Both the position numbers and the translations under genes were made by a program. A DNA stretch of 64,000 bases. Source: Bradyrhizobium aeschynomenes. GTDB taxonomy: Bacteria > Pseudomonadota > Alphaproteobacteria > Rhizobiales > Xanthobacteraceae. Shown piece by piece: positions 25,923 through 35,906 of the stretch (position 1 is the stretch's first letter; every line of letters starts with the position of its first letter). The stretch is from the NCBI RefSeq assembly GCF_013178945.1, contig NZ_JABFDM010000016.1, positions 1-64,000 of the forward strand, written 5' to 3'. The notes under the pieces are model-generated. The model was not told the DNA's origin, did no database searches, and saw only the letters and a program-made list of their open reading frames with translations.

Positions 25923-27416
25923 ATGCGTACGGAGCATGATCTGCTGGGGGACCGCGAGGTGCCCGCGGAGGCCTATTATGGCGTGCATACGCTGCGCGCA
26001 GCCGAGAACTTTCGCATCACCGGCATAGCGATATCGAGCTATCCGCAGCTGATCAACGCGCTCGCCGCGATCAAGCAGGCGGCTGCGCTCGCCAACATCG
26101 AGCTCGGCCTGCTGGATGATTCGAGGGGGCAGGCGATCGTCGCGGCCTGCAAGGAGGTGCGCGCCGGCAAGCTGCATGAGCACTTCCTGATCGACGCGAT
26201 CCAGGGCGGCGCCGGCACCTCGACCAACATGAATGCCAACGAGGTGATCGCCAACCGCGCGCTGGAGCTGCTCGGCCATGCCAAGGGCGACTATGCGCGG
26301 CTGCATCCCAACGAGCACGTCAACATGAGCCAGTCGACCAACGACGTGTATCCCACGGCGTTGAAGATCGCGACCTGCCGGTCCCTGCGCGACCTCGCCG
26401 CGGCGATGGACATCCTGCGGCTGGCCTTCGCGCGCAAGGCCGACGAGTTCAAGGACGTGCTCAAGATGGGCCGCACCCAGCTGCAGGATGCGGTGCCGAT
26501 GACGCTCGGCCAGGAATTCCACACCTATGCGGTGATGCTCGGCGAGGATCAGGAGCGCCTGCACGAGGCAGCCCTGCTGATCCAGGAGATCAACATGGGG
26601 GCGACGGCGATCGGCACCGGCATCGCCTCGCACCCGGCCTATGCCCGCATCGTCTGCAAGCATCTGATCGCAATCACCGGCCTGCCGCTGATGACTGCGC
26701 CCGATCTCGTCGAGGCGACGCAGGATTGCGGCGCCTTCGTCCAGGTGTCGGGCGTGCTGAAGCGCATCGCGGTGAAGATCTCCAAGATCTGCAACGACCT
26801 TCGGCTGCTGTCGAGCGGGCCGCGCGCCGGCTTCAACGAGATCAATCTGCCGGCGGTGCAGGCCGGCTCCTCGATCATGCCGGGCAAGGTCAACCCGGTC
26901 ATTCCTGAGGTCGTGAACCAGGTCGCGTTCGAGGTGATCGGCAACGATCTGACGGTGACCATGGCGGCGGAAGCCGGTCAGCTCCAGCTCAATGCCTTCG
27001 AGCCGGTCATCGCCCACAGCCTGTTCAAGAGCGTCAGCCATCTGCGGCAGGCGTGCCTCACCTTGGAAGAGCGCTGCGTCAACGGCATCACCGCCAACCG
27101 CGAGCGGCTGCTGGCCGATGTCGAGAATTCGATCGGCCTCGTCACCGCGCTCAATCCGTATATCGGCTACGCCGCCGCGACCGCCGTCGCGATCGAGGCC
27201 CATGCCACCGGACGCGGCGTCGCCGAGCTGGTGCGCGAGCGCGGCCTGCTCTCGGACGAGAAGCTCGCCGAGATTCTCGAGCCCGAGAACCTCACCCGGC
27301 CGCAGAGCATCATCGCTCCCGCCGGCGGTGAGGACGCGATGCGGCCATCCCTGCGGGATCGCCGCAAGGACTGCGCGATGGACGGCCTGCGGCCGCTCAC
27401 GACGAAGCTGAACTAA
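25923..27416 (+). CDS. aspA: aspartate ammonia-lyase
   Basis: A 497-residue fumarase/aspartase superfamily enzyme that deaminates L-aspartate to fumarate. Key marks: GGAGTSTNMNANEV, HPNEHVNMSQSTNDVYPT, the signature loop GSSIMPGKVNPV with the catalytic Ser, and NEINLPAVQAG. Length fits aspartase (~470) plus a short C-terminal tail. ATG 25923 follows AGGGAG. Followed 15 bp later by the transporter gene, so one operon. Confidence 0.92.
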   Translation: MRTEHDLLGDREVPAEAYYGVHTLRAAENFRITGIAISSYPQLINALAAIKQAAALANIELGLLDDSRGQAIVAACKEVRAGKLHEHFLIDAIQGGAGTSTNMNANEVIANRALELLGHAKGDYARLHPNEHVNMSQSTNDVYPTALKIATCRSLRDLAAAMDILRLAFARKADEFKDVLKMGRTQLQDAVPMTLGQEFHTYAVMLGEDQERLHEAALLIQEINMGATAIGTGIASHPAYARIVCKHLIAITGLPLMTAPDLVEATQDCGAFVQVSGVLKRIAVKISKICNDLRLLSSGPRAGFNEINLPAVQAGSSIMPGKVNPVIPEVVNQVAFEVIGNDLTVTMAAEAGQLQLNAFEPVIAHSLFKSVSHLRQACLTLEERCVNGITANRERLLADVENSIGLVTALNPYIGYAAATAVAIEAHATGRGVAELVRERGLLSDEKLAEILEPENLTRPQSIIAPAGGEDAMRPSLRDRRKDCAMDGLRPLTTKLN

Positions 27417-27431
27417 GAAGAACCAAGGGAG

Positions 27432-28763
27432 ATGAAGACGACCATGACGAGCGCCGCAGATGGCTCAACCATGCATTCCAAACGCTTGACCCATGCTCTG
27501 ATCGCCAGCCTGCTGCTGGGCATCGTGACGGGCTATGTCTGCCATGGCATGGCGGCGACTCCGGAGATGGCCAAGACCATCGCCGGCTATTTCTCGATCA
27601 TCACCGACGTGTTCCTGCGGCTCATCAAGATGATCATTGCGCCGCTGGTGTTCGCGACCATCGCCTCCGGCATCACCAGCCTCGGCGCGGAAGGCCGCGC
27701 CGTCGGGCGCATCGCCGCGAAGTCGATGGGCTGGTTCGTCTCGGCGTCCGTGGTCTCGCTTGGGCTGGGCATGATCTTCGCGAACTTGTTCGCGCCGGGG
27801 CATGATCTGATGCTGCCGCTGCCCCACGCCGATGCGTCGACCAACCTGCAGACAGCCGGCATCAACCTGAAGGACTTCATCACCCACGTCGTGCCGGCCA
27901 GCGCCGCGCAGGCGATGGCGACCAACGAGGTGCTGCAGATCCTGGTCTTCTCGGTGTTCTTCGGCCTCGCGCTGAGCCGGCTCAGGACCGGCTATGCCCG
28001 GACGCTCGCAACCTCGATCGACGAGCTCGTCCTCGTCATGCTGCAGATCACCAGCTTCGTGATGCGCTTCGCGCCGTTCGGCGTCTTCGCCGCCATCGCC
28101 GCCGTCGTCACCACGCAGGGCCTTGGCGTGCTCGTGACCTATGGCAAGTTCATCGCCACGTTCTATCTCAGCCTTCTCGTGCTCTGGACGGTGCTGATCC
28201 TCGCCGGCCTGGTTGCGCTGGGAACACCGGTGTTTCGCCTCATCAGGCTGCTGCGCGAGCCGATGCTGCTGGCGTTCTCCACCGCGAGCAGCGAGGCGGC
28301 CTATCCCAAAATGATCGAGCAGCTGACGAAGTTCGGCGTCAAGGGCCGCATCACCAGCTTCGTGCTGCCGCTCGGCTATTCGTTCAACCTCGACGGCTCC
28401 ATGATGTACCAGGCCTTCGCCGCCTTGTTCATCGCGCAGGCCTACGGCATCGAGCTCGGCATCATGCAGCAGATCGCGCTGCTGCTGGTGATGATGGTCA
28501 CCAGCAAGGGCATCGCCGGCGTGCCGCGCGCCTCGCTGGTCGTGGTCGCCGCTACGTTGCCCATGTTCAACCTGCCGATCGGCGGCATCCTCCTGATCAT
28601 GGGGATCGACCAGATCCTCGACATGGGACGCACGATGACCAACGTGATCGGCAACGGCATCGCCACGGCGGCGGTGGCGACATGGGAGGGCGAGCTGAAT
28701 GCGGCCGAGAATCTATCGCCCGAACAGCCCGTGCCGGCCGTGGCCGTGGTCGCCGGCGGCTGA
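27432..28763 (+). CDS. dicarboxylate/amino acid:cation symporter (DAACS family)
   Basis: A 443-residue membrane protein of the glutamate/aspartate and C4-dicarboxylate (GltP/DctA) family. Marks: GLAITSG-like region RLIKMIIAPLVFATIASGI, the serine-rich loop AFSTASSEAAYPKM, the GYSFNLDGSMMYQAFA segment that binds cations, and LLVMMVTSKGIAGVPRAS. About eight membrane segments with two re-entrant loops are expected. Adjacent aspartase and racemase suggest aspartate or fumarate uptake. Alternative start at 27444. Confidence 0.9.
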   Translation: MKTTMTSAADGSTMHSKRLTHALIASLLLGIVTGYVCHGMAATPEMAKTIAGYFSIITDVFLRLIKMIIAPLVFATIASGITSLGAEGRAVGRIAAKSMGWFVSASVVSLGLGMIFANLFAPGHDLMLPLPHADASTNLQTAGINLKDFITHVVPASAAQAMATNEVLQILVFSVFFGLALSRLRTGYARTLATSIDELVLVMLQITSFVMRFAPFGVFAAIAAVVTTQGLGVLVTYGKFIATFYLSLLVLWTVLILAGLVALGTPVFRLIRLLREPMLLAFSTASSEAAYPKMIEQLTKFGVKGRITSFVLPLGYSFNLDGSMMYQAFAALFIAQAYGIELGIMQQIALLLVMMVTSKGIAGVPRASLVVVAATLPMFNLPIGGILLIMGIDQILDMGRTMTNVIGNGIATAAVATWEGELNAAENLSPEQPVPAVAVVAGG

Positions 28764-28835
28764 CACCGACGAAGCCCTTGCTGTCGAGGGCAGGGCGGTC
28801 GCATCGGGCGCTCTCGATTGGTGCCCCTGTCTCCA

Positions 28836-28870
28836 CTCCGTCATGGCGGGACAATCCCGACATGGCGGAG
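28836..28870. repeat. imperfect inverted repeat between convergent genes
   Basis: CTCCGTCATGGCGGGA pairs with TCCCGACATGGCGGAG with two mismatches and a short loop. Lies after the symporter gene and before the oxidoreductase stop; it may act as a terminator or be a dispersed palindrome. Confidence 0.5.
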
Positions 28871-28950
28871 TAACTCTTGGCAGTTGTGCGACTGGTCGGG
28901 CCCATCATTGAACCGCGCTGGCGATCCGGGGGCAGCCGCTGCGGAGCGGG

Positions 28951-29985
28951 TCACACGGGCACGCGCGTCCCGCATTCGGCCGCGCGCTTGATCGCGTCGA
29001 TCACGCGCAGCGTCTTCAGCCCCTCGCGGCCGCTGACGACCGGCGCGGCCGTGCCGCGGATGACCGCGCAGAAATTGGCGATCTGCAGGCCGAGCGGGTC
29101 GTGCATCTCGTAGCTCAGCCGCTCGCGCGCGATCGGCGCCCACCAGCTCGCTCCGTCCGGGTGATGCCACAGGTCGAGCTGCGGGATCGCCAGCGACGCC
29201 TGCGTGCCGCCGATCTGGTAGCAGCTCTCCGGCGTCCGGCTGTAGGCCGGGTTCTCGCCGCTGGTGAACTCATAGCTCCATGGCGCCTGGATCGTATCGG
29301 AGACGCTGAACGTGCCGAGTGCACCGCACGCGAAATGGAGGATGATTGCCGCGGTGTCTTCCACGGCATATCCGCGCACCTGGCTGGACTGCGCCGCCTG
29401 CACCGCGACGATGTCGCCGCAGAGATGGCGCAGCAGATCGATGTCGTGGATGAGATTGATCAGCACGGGCCCTGCGCCTGTCTCGCGACGCCAGGCAACG
29501 TCGAAATACTCGCTCGGCTTGATCAGCCAGAACATGCCGTTGACCGCGACGATCCGTCCGAGCCGACCGCCGTCGATCTCTGCCTTGGCGCGCTGGATCA
29601 TCGGATTATGGCGGCGGTGATGGCCGGTCAGCAATGCGATGCCGGCACGCTCGAACGCTTCGACCAGCACCTGCGCCGCCGCGACGTCATCGGCCAGCGG
29701 CTTCTCGATCAGCGCGGGAAGGCCGGCGTCGACACAGGCGAGGCCGTGGGCAACATGCATCTGGTTCGGGGTGGCGATGACCACTCCCTCGGGCCGGTTC
29801 TGGGTGGGCATGTCGTGGAGCGACGGAAACCAGTCCACATCGAGCGTCTGTGCGAGGTCCCGGGCCGACGGTGCCGGGTCGATGATCGACGTCAGGAGTG
29901 CCTCGGGACGCGCGCGAATGTGCTCGATGTGACGCCGGCCGATGAGACCTGCCCCGGCGACCACGAGCCGGACGGGGCGGGCCAT
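28951..29985 (-). CDS. Gfo/Idh/MocA-family oxidoreductase
   Basis: A 344-residue NAD(P)-dependent dehydrogenase. The Rossmann loop is VVAGAGLIGRRHI at the N-terminus; the family EKP motif appears as LIEKPLADD. The active-site region includes LLTGHHRRHNPM and LINLIHDIDLLRHLCGD. The ATG overlaps the aroQ stop as TGATG, so the two are translationally coupled and probably serve one pathway, for example shikimate/quinate or a cyclic polyol. Confidence 0.88.
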   Translation of the reverse strand: MARPVRLVVAGAGLIGRRHIEHIRARPEALLTSIIDPAPSARDLAQTLDVDWFPSLHDMPTQNRPEGVVIATPNQMHVAHGLACVDAGLPALIEKPLADDVAAAQVLVEAFERAGIALLTGHHRRHNPMIQRAKAEIDGGRLGRIVAVNGMFWLIKPSEYFDVAWRRETGAGPVLINLIHDIDLLRHLCGDIVAVQAAQSSQVRGYAVEDTAAIILHFACGALGTFSVSDTIQAPWSYEFTSGENPAYSRTPESCYQIGGTQASLAIPQLDLWHHPDGASWWAPIARERLSYEMHDPLGLQIANFCAVIRGTAAPVVSGREGLKTLRVIDAIKRAAECGTRVPV

Positions 29986-30440
29986 CAGGAGCTGGCTTTG
30001 CCGTCGTCGAGCAGCCGGGCAACGCGCCGCAATGCCAGCTGATAGCCCTGCGTACCGAAGCCGGCCATCACGCCGTCGGCGCGCTTGGAGACGAACGAGT
30101 GGTGGCGGAATTCCTCGCGCTTGTGCACGTTGGAAATGTGGACCTCGATGACCGTTCCGTCGAACGCATTCAGCGCATCGAGGATCGCGACCGACGTATG
30201 CGTGAACGCGCCGGGATTGATGACGATGCCGCCGGCGGTCTCGCGCGCCTCATGGATCCAGTCGATCAGCTCGTATTCGCGGTTCGACTGGTGGAAGCGG
30301 ATCTCCAGCCCGAGCTCTGCCGCCAGGGCCCTGCAATCCCGCTCCACGTCGGCGAGCGTCTCATGGCCGTAGATGTGCGGCTGGCGTTTGCCGAGAAGGT
30401 TCAGATTGGGTCCGTTGAGAACGTAGACGAGGCGGCTCAT
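29985..30440 (-). CDS. aroQ: type II 3-dehydroquinate dehydratase
   Basis: A 151-residue dodecameric-type dehydroquinase. Conserved blocks: VLNGPNLNLLGKRQPHIYG with the active-site Arg and Tyr loop, QSNREYELIDWIHEA, INPGAFTHTSVAI and the catalytic His in VHISNVHKREEFRHHS. Coupling with a Gfo/Idh oxidoreductase rather than with other aro genes makes a catabolic (quinate) role possible. Confidence 0.93.
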   Translation of the reverse strand: MSRLVYVLNGPNLNLLGKRQPHIYGHETLADVERDCRALAAELGLEIRFHQSNREYELIDWIHEARETAGGIVINPGAFTHTSVAILDALNAFDGTVIEVHISNVHKREEFRHHSFVSKRADGVMAGFGTQGYQLALRRVARLLDDGKASS

Positions 30441-30725
30441 GAAGAGACTCCGGTTCGGGGGCAGCGCAACGACGAAGGTCCGACTTTGCCGTCCGTGAGC
30501 GCCGCGGGCAGTGCTTGCCACGAAGATCGCGGGCTTGGCAACATCCGAGCCGCGCCCCTGCGCGCTGCCGCTCCCGCGCCGTCGACCTGGCGCAGACCCG
30601 CCAGCCGGGGGCCAATCACCTTGACGCGGATCAAGGCCGGGTGCTGTAGTCGTTGCAATATGACGGTAAAGACCCGCGGGGTTGTTGTGAGCCGCAGGGG
30701 CAGGGGAGAAAGCCGGAGCAGGGAG

Positions 30726-31688
30726 ATGGGGCGTTCGCCCGGAAATTCCCATTCGGACCGCGTGCTCGACGTCGTCGCCAAGGGAGCGCCGGCGGTTTCT
30801 GCGCTGGCCGCGTCGTGGCGCCGTTCCGGACATCTGCACGCACTCGATCCTGCCACCCATGCGCCATCCTGCCGGCTGACGGCGGCCGAGATCGCGGCGG
30901 CGCGTGAGCGGCTCGGGCGGCTGCTCGCGATCGCGCAAGCGAGCCTCGACCGGCTGTTCCTCGCCGTCGGCGGCGTCGGCTGCTCGGTGCTGCTGGCCGA
31001 TGCCGATGGCACGGTCGTCGACCGCCGCGGCGCGCGGGGTGATGACACGACGTTCGACGCCTGGGGCCTGTGGACCGGGGCGGTGTGGAGCGAGCGGCAC
31101 GAGGGGACCAATGCCATCGGCACCTGCCTGGTCGAAAAGCGGCCGCTGACCATCGACCGCGACCAGCATTATCTTGCGCGCAATGCGCGGCTGTTCTGCA
31201 CGACGGCGCCAATCTTCGACGAGCATGGCCAGCTCAAGGCGGCGCTCGACGTGTCATCGTGCCGTGCCGATCTCACCGAGGGCTTCGGCCGGCTGATCGC
31301 GACCACGGTGGCGGATGCTGCGCGCCTGATCGAAGCCGAGAATTTCCGCCAGGCCTTTCCGCGTGCACGCATCGTTCTGACGCCGGACAGCGAGCGCGAC
31401 ATCAACTCGATGCTGGCGGTCGACAGCAATGATCTCGTGATCGGCGCCACGCGCGCGGCCCGCCGCGCGCTCGGTCTGTCCCCATCGGCGCTGGCGCGTC
31501 CGGTTCCGGCCGGCGACCTGATCAAGGGCGCGCAGGCCCACGGCGACGACATCGACGCCGCCGAGCGCGCCGTGCTGAAACGTGCGCTGGCGCGCGCTGG
31601 CGGCAACGTGTCGAAGGCGGCGAAGGAGCTCGACATGTCCCGCGCCACCTTGCACCGGAAGATGAAGCGGCTCGGCCTCGAGCGATGA
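30726..31688 (+). CDS. AcoR-like GAF + Fis-type HTH regulator without the AAA+ domain
   Basis: A 320-residue protein. N-terminal SDRVLDVVAKG and ASWRRSGHLHALDPA match acetoin-type activators. A GAF sensor follows (GCSVLLADADGTVVDRRG, WSERHEGTNAIGTCLVE, FCTTAPIFDEHG). The C-terminus has AERAVLKRALARAGGN and VSKAAKELDMSRATLHRKM, a Fis-type HTH. In AcoR (about 640 residues) an AAA+ sigma-54 ATPase lies between them; here the sensor is joined directly to the HTH and no Walker or GAFTGA motif exists. ATG 30726 has GGAG seven bases upstream; ATG 30660 would add 22 residues. Confidence 0.8.
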   Translation: MGRSPGNSHSDRVLDVVAKGAPAVSALAASWRRSGHLHALDPATHAPSCRLTAAEIAAARERLGRLLAIAQASLDRLFLAVGGVGCSVLLADADGTVVDRRGARGDDTTFDAWGLWTGAVWSERHEGTNAIGTCLVEKRPLTIDRDQHYLARNARLFCTTAPIFDEHGQLKAALDVSSCRADLTEGFGRLIATTVADAARLIEAENFRQAFPRARIVLTPDSERDINSMLAVDSNDLVIGATRAARRALGLSPSALARPVPAGDLIKGAQAHGDDIDAAERAVLKRALARAGGNVSKAAKELDMSRATLHRKMKRLGLER

Positions 31689-31719
31689 CCGCGACGCAAT
31701 CGGCTATTCGCAGCCGACC

Positions 31720-31737
31720 TGTCGCAGAACTGCGACA
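31720..31737. promoter_or_regulatory. AcoR-type binding palindrome
   Basis: TGTCGCAG and CTGCGACA are perfect inverted arms around AA. TGTCGC/GCGACA dyads are the known upstream sites of AcoR-type activators. It lies between the regulator and the aldehyde dehydrogenase start, about 98 bp before the latter. Probably the site through which the upstream regulator acts. Confidence 0.65.
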
Positions 31738-31835
31738 CATCCGCCAACGTCCTGCTGTCAGCCTCTGGTCTGTCGAGCGCGTTTGACCGAGCCTCTCCTC
31801 AACGCCGTGTGCATCGGCGTGAATGGGAGAGACAG

Positions 31836-33353
<1,518 letters not shown>

Positions 33354-33377
33354 GGGCGCGGCTCGGCGACGAGGCGG

Positions 33378-33403
33378 GACGGGGCGCCGAACGGCGTCCC
33401 GTC
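33378..33403. terminator. hairpin between convergent genes
   Basis: GACGGGGCGCC (33378-33388) pairs with GGCGTCCCGTC (33393-33403) with one G-T wobble. It follows the aldehyde dehydrogenase stop by about 25 bp. No T tract, so termination is less sure. Confidence 0.45.
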
Positions 33404-33420
33404 AGCCGGTGGCCGCGACT

Positions 33421-33888
33421 TCAGCCCAATTCCGCCAGCAGCGCCTCGCGCGCCTCGGAGATGCGCCGATAAAGCTCGCTGCTGCCGCCCGCGTCGGGAT
33501 GGGCTGATTTGGCGAGCCGACGGAACGCGGTCTTGATGTCGGACGCCGTCAGGCGGCCCTGCAACGGCAGCTCGAGGATGGCGCGGAAGGCTTCATCATC
33601 CTCGCCGCGTGCGAACTGATCCAGCAGAGCGCGACGCGCGGCCCGTGCCGCGATGCGCAGCGCATCCTGATCCTGTCGCCAGCGCTGCTGTGACATCACC
33701 AGACACGCGCCGAACGTGATGCGGCCCTGTGTCTCCAGCTCGTCGAGGCTGAACGGTCCGACGACGTCGTACGGCGGCGCGAGCGACGCGAGCCGTCCGG
33801 TTGCGCCGTCGACGATGCGGCCGAGCCGGACCTCGTCGACGATCCCCATCGATCCGTTCCAGATCACCCATCCGCCGGCGCTGGTCAT
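33421..33888 (-). CDS. C-terminal J-domain protein
   Basis: A 155-residue protein. The N-terminal half (WVIWNGSMGIVDEVRLGRIV, PPYDVVGPFSLDELE) is of unknown kind. The C-terminal ~60 residues are a J domain with ASDIKTAFRRLAKSAHPDAGG, where HPD is the DnaK-contact motif. A J domain at the C-terminus marks type III J-proteins, which bring DnaK to a specific client. Start at 33888 uncertain. Downstream of the Rieske gene in the same direction. Confidence 0.7.
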   Translation of the reverse strand: MTSAGGWVIWNGSMGIVDEVRLGRIVDGATGRLASLAPPYDVVGPFSLDELETQGRITFGACLVMSQQRWRQDQDALRIAARAARRALLDQFARGEDDEAFRAILELPLQGRLTASDIKTAFRRLAKSAHPDAGGSSELYRRISEAREALLAELG

Positions 33889-33968
33889 GCTGCTGATCTC
33901 GTCGATGCTGCCGTTCTGCCGTGGCGCCCTTGCAGGCGCCGCCCTCGGCTGCCCCCATCCTCTCTGCG

Positions 33969-34307
33969 TCAGGCCGGCGCCCGGAGAGGCTTGACCGGCC
34001 CGACATCGACCTGAATCTCGCTGCCCTCGACCTGCAGCGGATAGGCGTGCAGCGTGTTGCGCACCAGATGCGTGACGCATTTGCCGCTGACGCCGTCGAA
34101 GCCCCATTGATGGTGCGGGCAGGTGATGGTCTTGCCGTCGAAGGTCGCCTCGGTCAGCGGCACGTCGGCATGCGGACAGCGGCCGCGAAACGCCTTCAGC
34201 TCGCCGCCCGCGGGCCAGAGCAGCAGCACGCTCTTCTTGCCGACCTGAAACAGGCCCATGCCGCCTTCGGATATGGCGCTTGTCGGACAGACTGCAGTGA
34301 AAGCCAT
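33969..34307 (-). CDS. Rieske [2Fe-2S] ferredoxin-type protein
   Basis: A 112-residue soluble Rieske protein. Cluster ligands are in CPHADVPL (Cys, His) and CPHHQWGF (Cys, His), with the Pro-type loop between them. No membrane anchor and no oxygenase catalytic domain, so an electron-transfer partner of an oxygenase or a nitrite-reductase-like small subunit is expected. The oxygenase partner is not in the window. Confidence 0.85.
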   Translation of the reverse strand: MAFTAVCPTSAISEGGMGLFQVGKKSVLLLWPAGGELKAFRGRCPHADVPLTEATFDGKTITCPHHQWGFDGVSGKCVTHLVRNTLHAYPLQVEGSEIQVDVGPVKPLRAPA

Positions 34308-34367
34308 CGGATCGCCCAGGGAATGGTGACGTCAGGCTGGCTCACGCAAGTTCCGGACCAGCGGAAA

Positions 34368-34722
34368 TCAAGCACAAACCGACGATCGTTGTCGGACACG
34401 CGACAATGCGACGGCTGCCTCGTCCGGTGCGACTGCGACCTCGTGGAATGTGGGCAGATAATATTCCAGCGTGCCGGAGAACGCGCAGCCCGGACGCCAG
34501 ATCGGCAGCAGATGCGCGTAGATCGCGAGCTGCACGAGATCGGCCTTCTGCCGCGCGCCCTGGCTGAGCCTGTAGTCGACGACCTCGAGATGACGCTCGG
34601 GATGGATGCGGATGGCGTCGTCGAGCTTCGTAGCCATCGGCATCCACCCCCAAAGGAACTGTCGGCTTCAACTCGCCGGCGCGGATCGAAATTCCTTCGT
34701 CCAAGGCGTTGTTTGCCATATC
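34368..34722 (-). pseudogene. remnant of a Cas4/RecB-like PD-(D/E)XK domain protein
   Basis: Two frames together read like one protein. The first (from 34722) gives ALDEGISIRAGELKPTVPLG and then VDADGYEA. Near 34640 the similarity moves to another frame starting MPMATKLDDAIRIHPERHL, then EVVDYRLSQGARQKADLVQL, then GTLEYYLPTFHEVAV. The EVVDYR...D..QLAIYAHLL pattern is like Cas4-type nucleases, with Arg instead of the metal-site Lys. The frame change and the small size suggest decay; a 91-residue gene from 34643 is the alternative. Confidence 0.4.
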
Positions 34723-34857
34723 TCCTGCACACGCGCGAGTCCGTCGCCAGTCGCCTTTCGATTCTGACCTGCATCGATGCAACGCTGAGTTCCCGAGCAA
34801 ACGCCGCCCGGTGACGGGCGGCGCTGCTGAAGATGCCGGGTGCAAGAGCGTGTGGAT

Positions 34858-35805
34858 CTACTCCTTCCGCTCCGAGGTCCAGCCCTTGTACTGGGCGACA
34901 TTGTCGCGCGTGATCAGCTTGGAGGGCAGCAGCTCGACGGTCGAAGCCGGCTTCTGGCCGTTCAACAGACCGACGCCGATCTGCACGGCGCGGCGGGCCA
35001 TGAAGAACGGATCCTGTGAGGCCGAGGCCTGGATCTGCTGCGCGGCCGGATCCTTGAGCGCTGCCTCGATGTCCGGGGCGCCGTCGACGGCGGTGATGAT
35101 GATGCCGGTGCGCTGCTGCTGGCGGGCGGCGAGATCAGTGCCGATCGCCTGCGGATCGTTGATGGCGAAGATCGCATCGATCTTCGGGTAGCGCGTCAGA
35201 TAGCCCTGCGTCACCGTGAGGCCGCCCTCGCGCGAGCCCTTGCCGTCCTGGTCGCTCGACAGCAGCTTGATGCCAGGAGCCTTGGCGAGCACGCTCTTGC
35301 AGCCGTTGACGCGGTCGATGACGGCGGAGACTTGCGGACCGTTCTGGATGATCACGTCGCCCTTGCCGCCGAGCTTGTCGACGATGTACTGGCACGAAAT
35401 CTCGCCGGCCTGCACGTTGTTGGTGGTGACCGTGGCATCGGCGCCTTCAGCCGCGGTGTCGACGGCGACCACGAGGATGCCGGCGGCCTGCGCCTTCTTG
35501 ATCGCGGGTCCGATAGCCTTGGGATCGCCGGGGTTGAGCAGGATCATGTCGACGCCGGCGGCGATGAAATTGTCGATCTGCGTGACCTGCTTGCCGAGGT
35601 CGTACTCGAAGCCGACCGCGGTGATCTTGACGTTGGGGTTGGTCTTCTTGGCCTCGAACTCGGCGCCCTTCGACAATGCGACGAAGAACGGGTTGCCGAG
35701 CGAGCCCAGCGACACGCCGATCGATTTCAGCTCCTTGGCTGATGACGGCGCGGAGCTCATGACGAGCGCCAGCGCGGCACCGGCTGATAACATCGACTTG
35801 AACAT
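34858..35805 (-). CDS. sugar ABC transporter substrate-binding protein (ribose type)
   Basis: A 315-residue periplasmic protein. Signal peptide MFKSMLSAGAALALVMSSAP ends near SSAKE. Ribose-binding-fold strands: IGVSLGSLGNPFFVALSKGA, MILLNPGDPKAIGPAIKKA, ILVVAVDTAAEGAD, AIFAINDPQAIGTD, IITAVDGAPD. Last gene of the transporter set; a 100-bp gap precedes it, allowing higher, separate expression. Substrate likely a pentose or polyol given the adjacent xylulokinase. Confidence 0.9.
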   Translation of the reverse strand: MFKSMLSAGAALALVMSSAPSSAKELKSIGVSLGSLGNPFFVALSKGAEFEAKKTNPNVKITAVGFEYDLGKQVTQIDNFIAAGVDMILLNPGDPKAIGPAIKKAQAAGILVVAVDTAAEGADATVTTNNVQAGEISCQYIVDKLGGKGDVIIQNGPQVSAVIDRVNGCKSVLAKAPGIKLLSSDQDGKGSREGGLTVTQGYLTRYPKIDAIFAINDPQAIGTDLAARQQQRTGIIITAVDGAPDIEAALKDPAAQQIQASASQDPFFMARRAVQIGVGLLNGQKPASTVELLPSKLITRDNVAQYKGWTSERKE

Positions 35806-35906
35806 CTGTTTCCTCCCTGGCCCTTTCTGTTGGTCTACGCACGGCGGACCAGTGGCCGTGGAAGAATCCGTTGCGGCAAGGCGCTCGCGGCGCCCGCCGA
35901 TGTCTC

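Noticed and set aside
25302..27203. A 633-codon open frame on the minus strand
   Set aside because: Antisense to aspA and to the LysR start; no domain, residues mirror the codons of aspA.
31767..31780. Sigma-54 promoter (GG-N10-GC)
   Set aside because: The spacing fits but the rest of the consensus is poor, and the adjacent regulator lacks the AAA+ domain; short GG/GC pairs are frequent in this GC-rich DNA.
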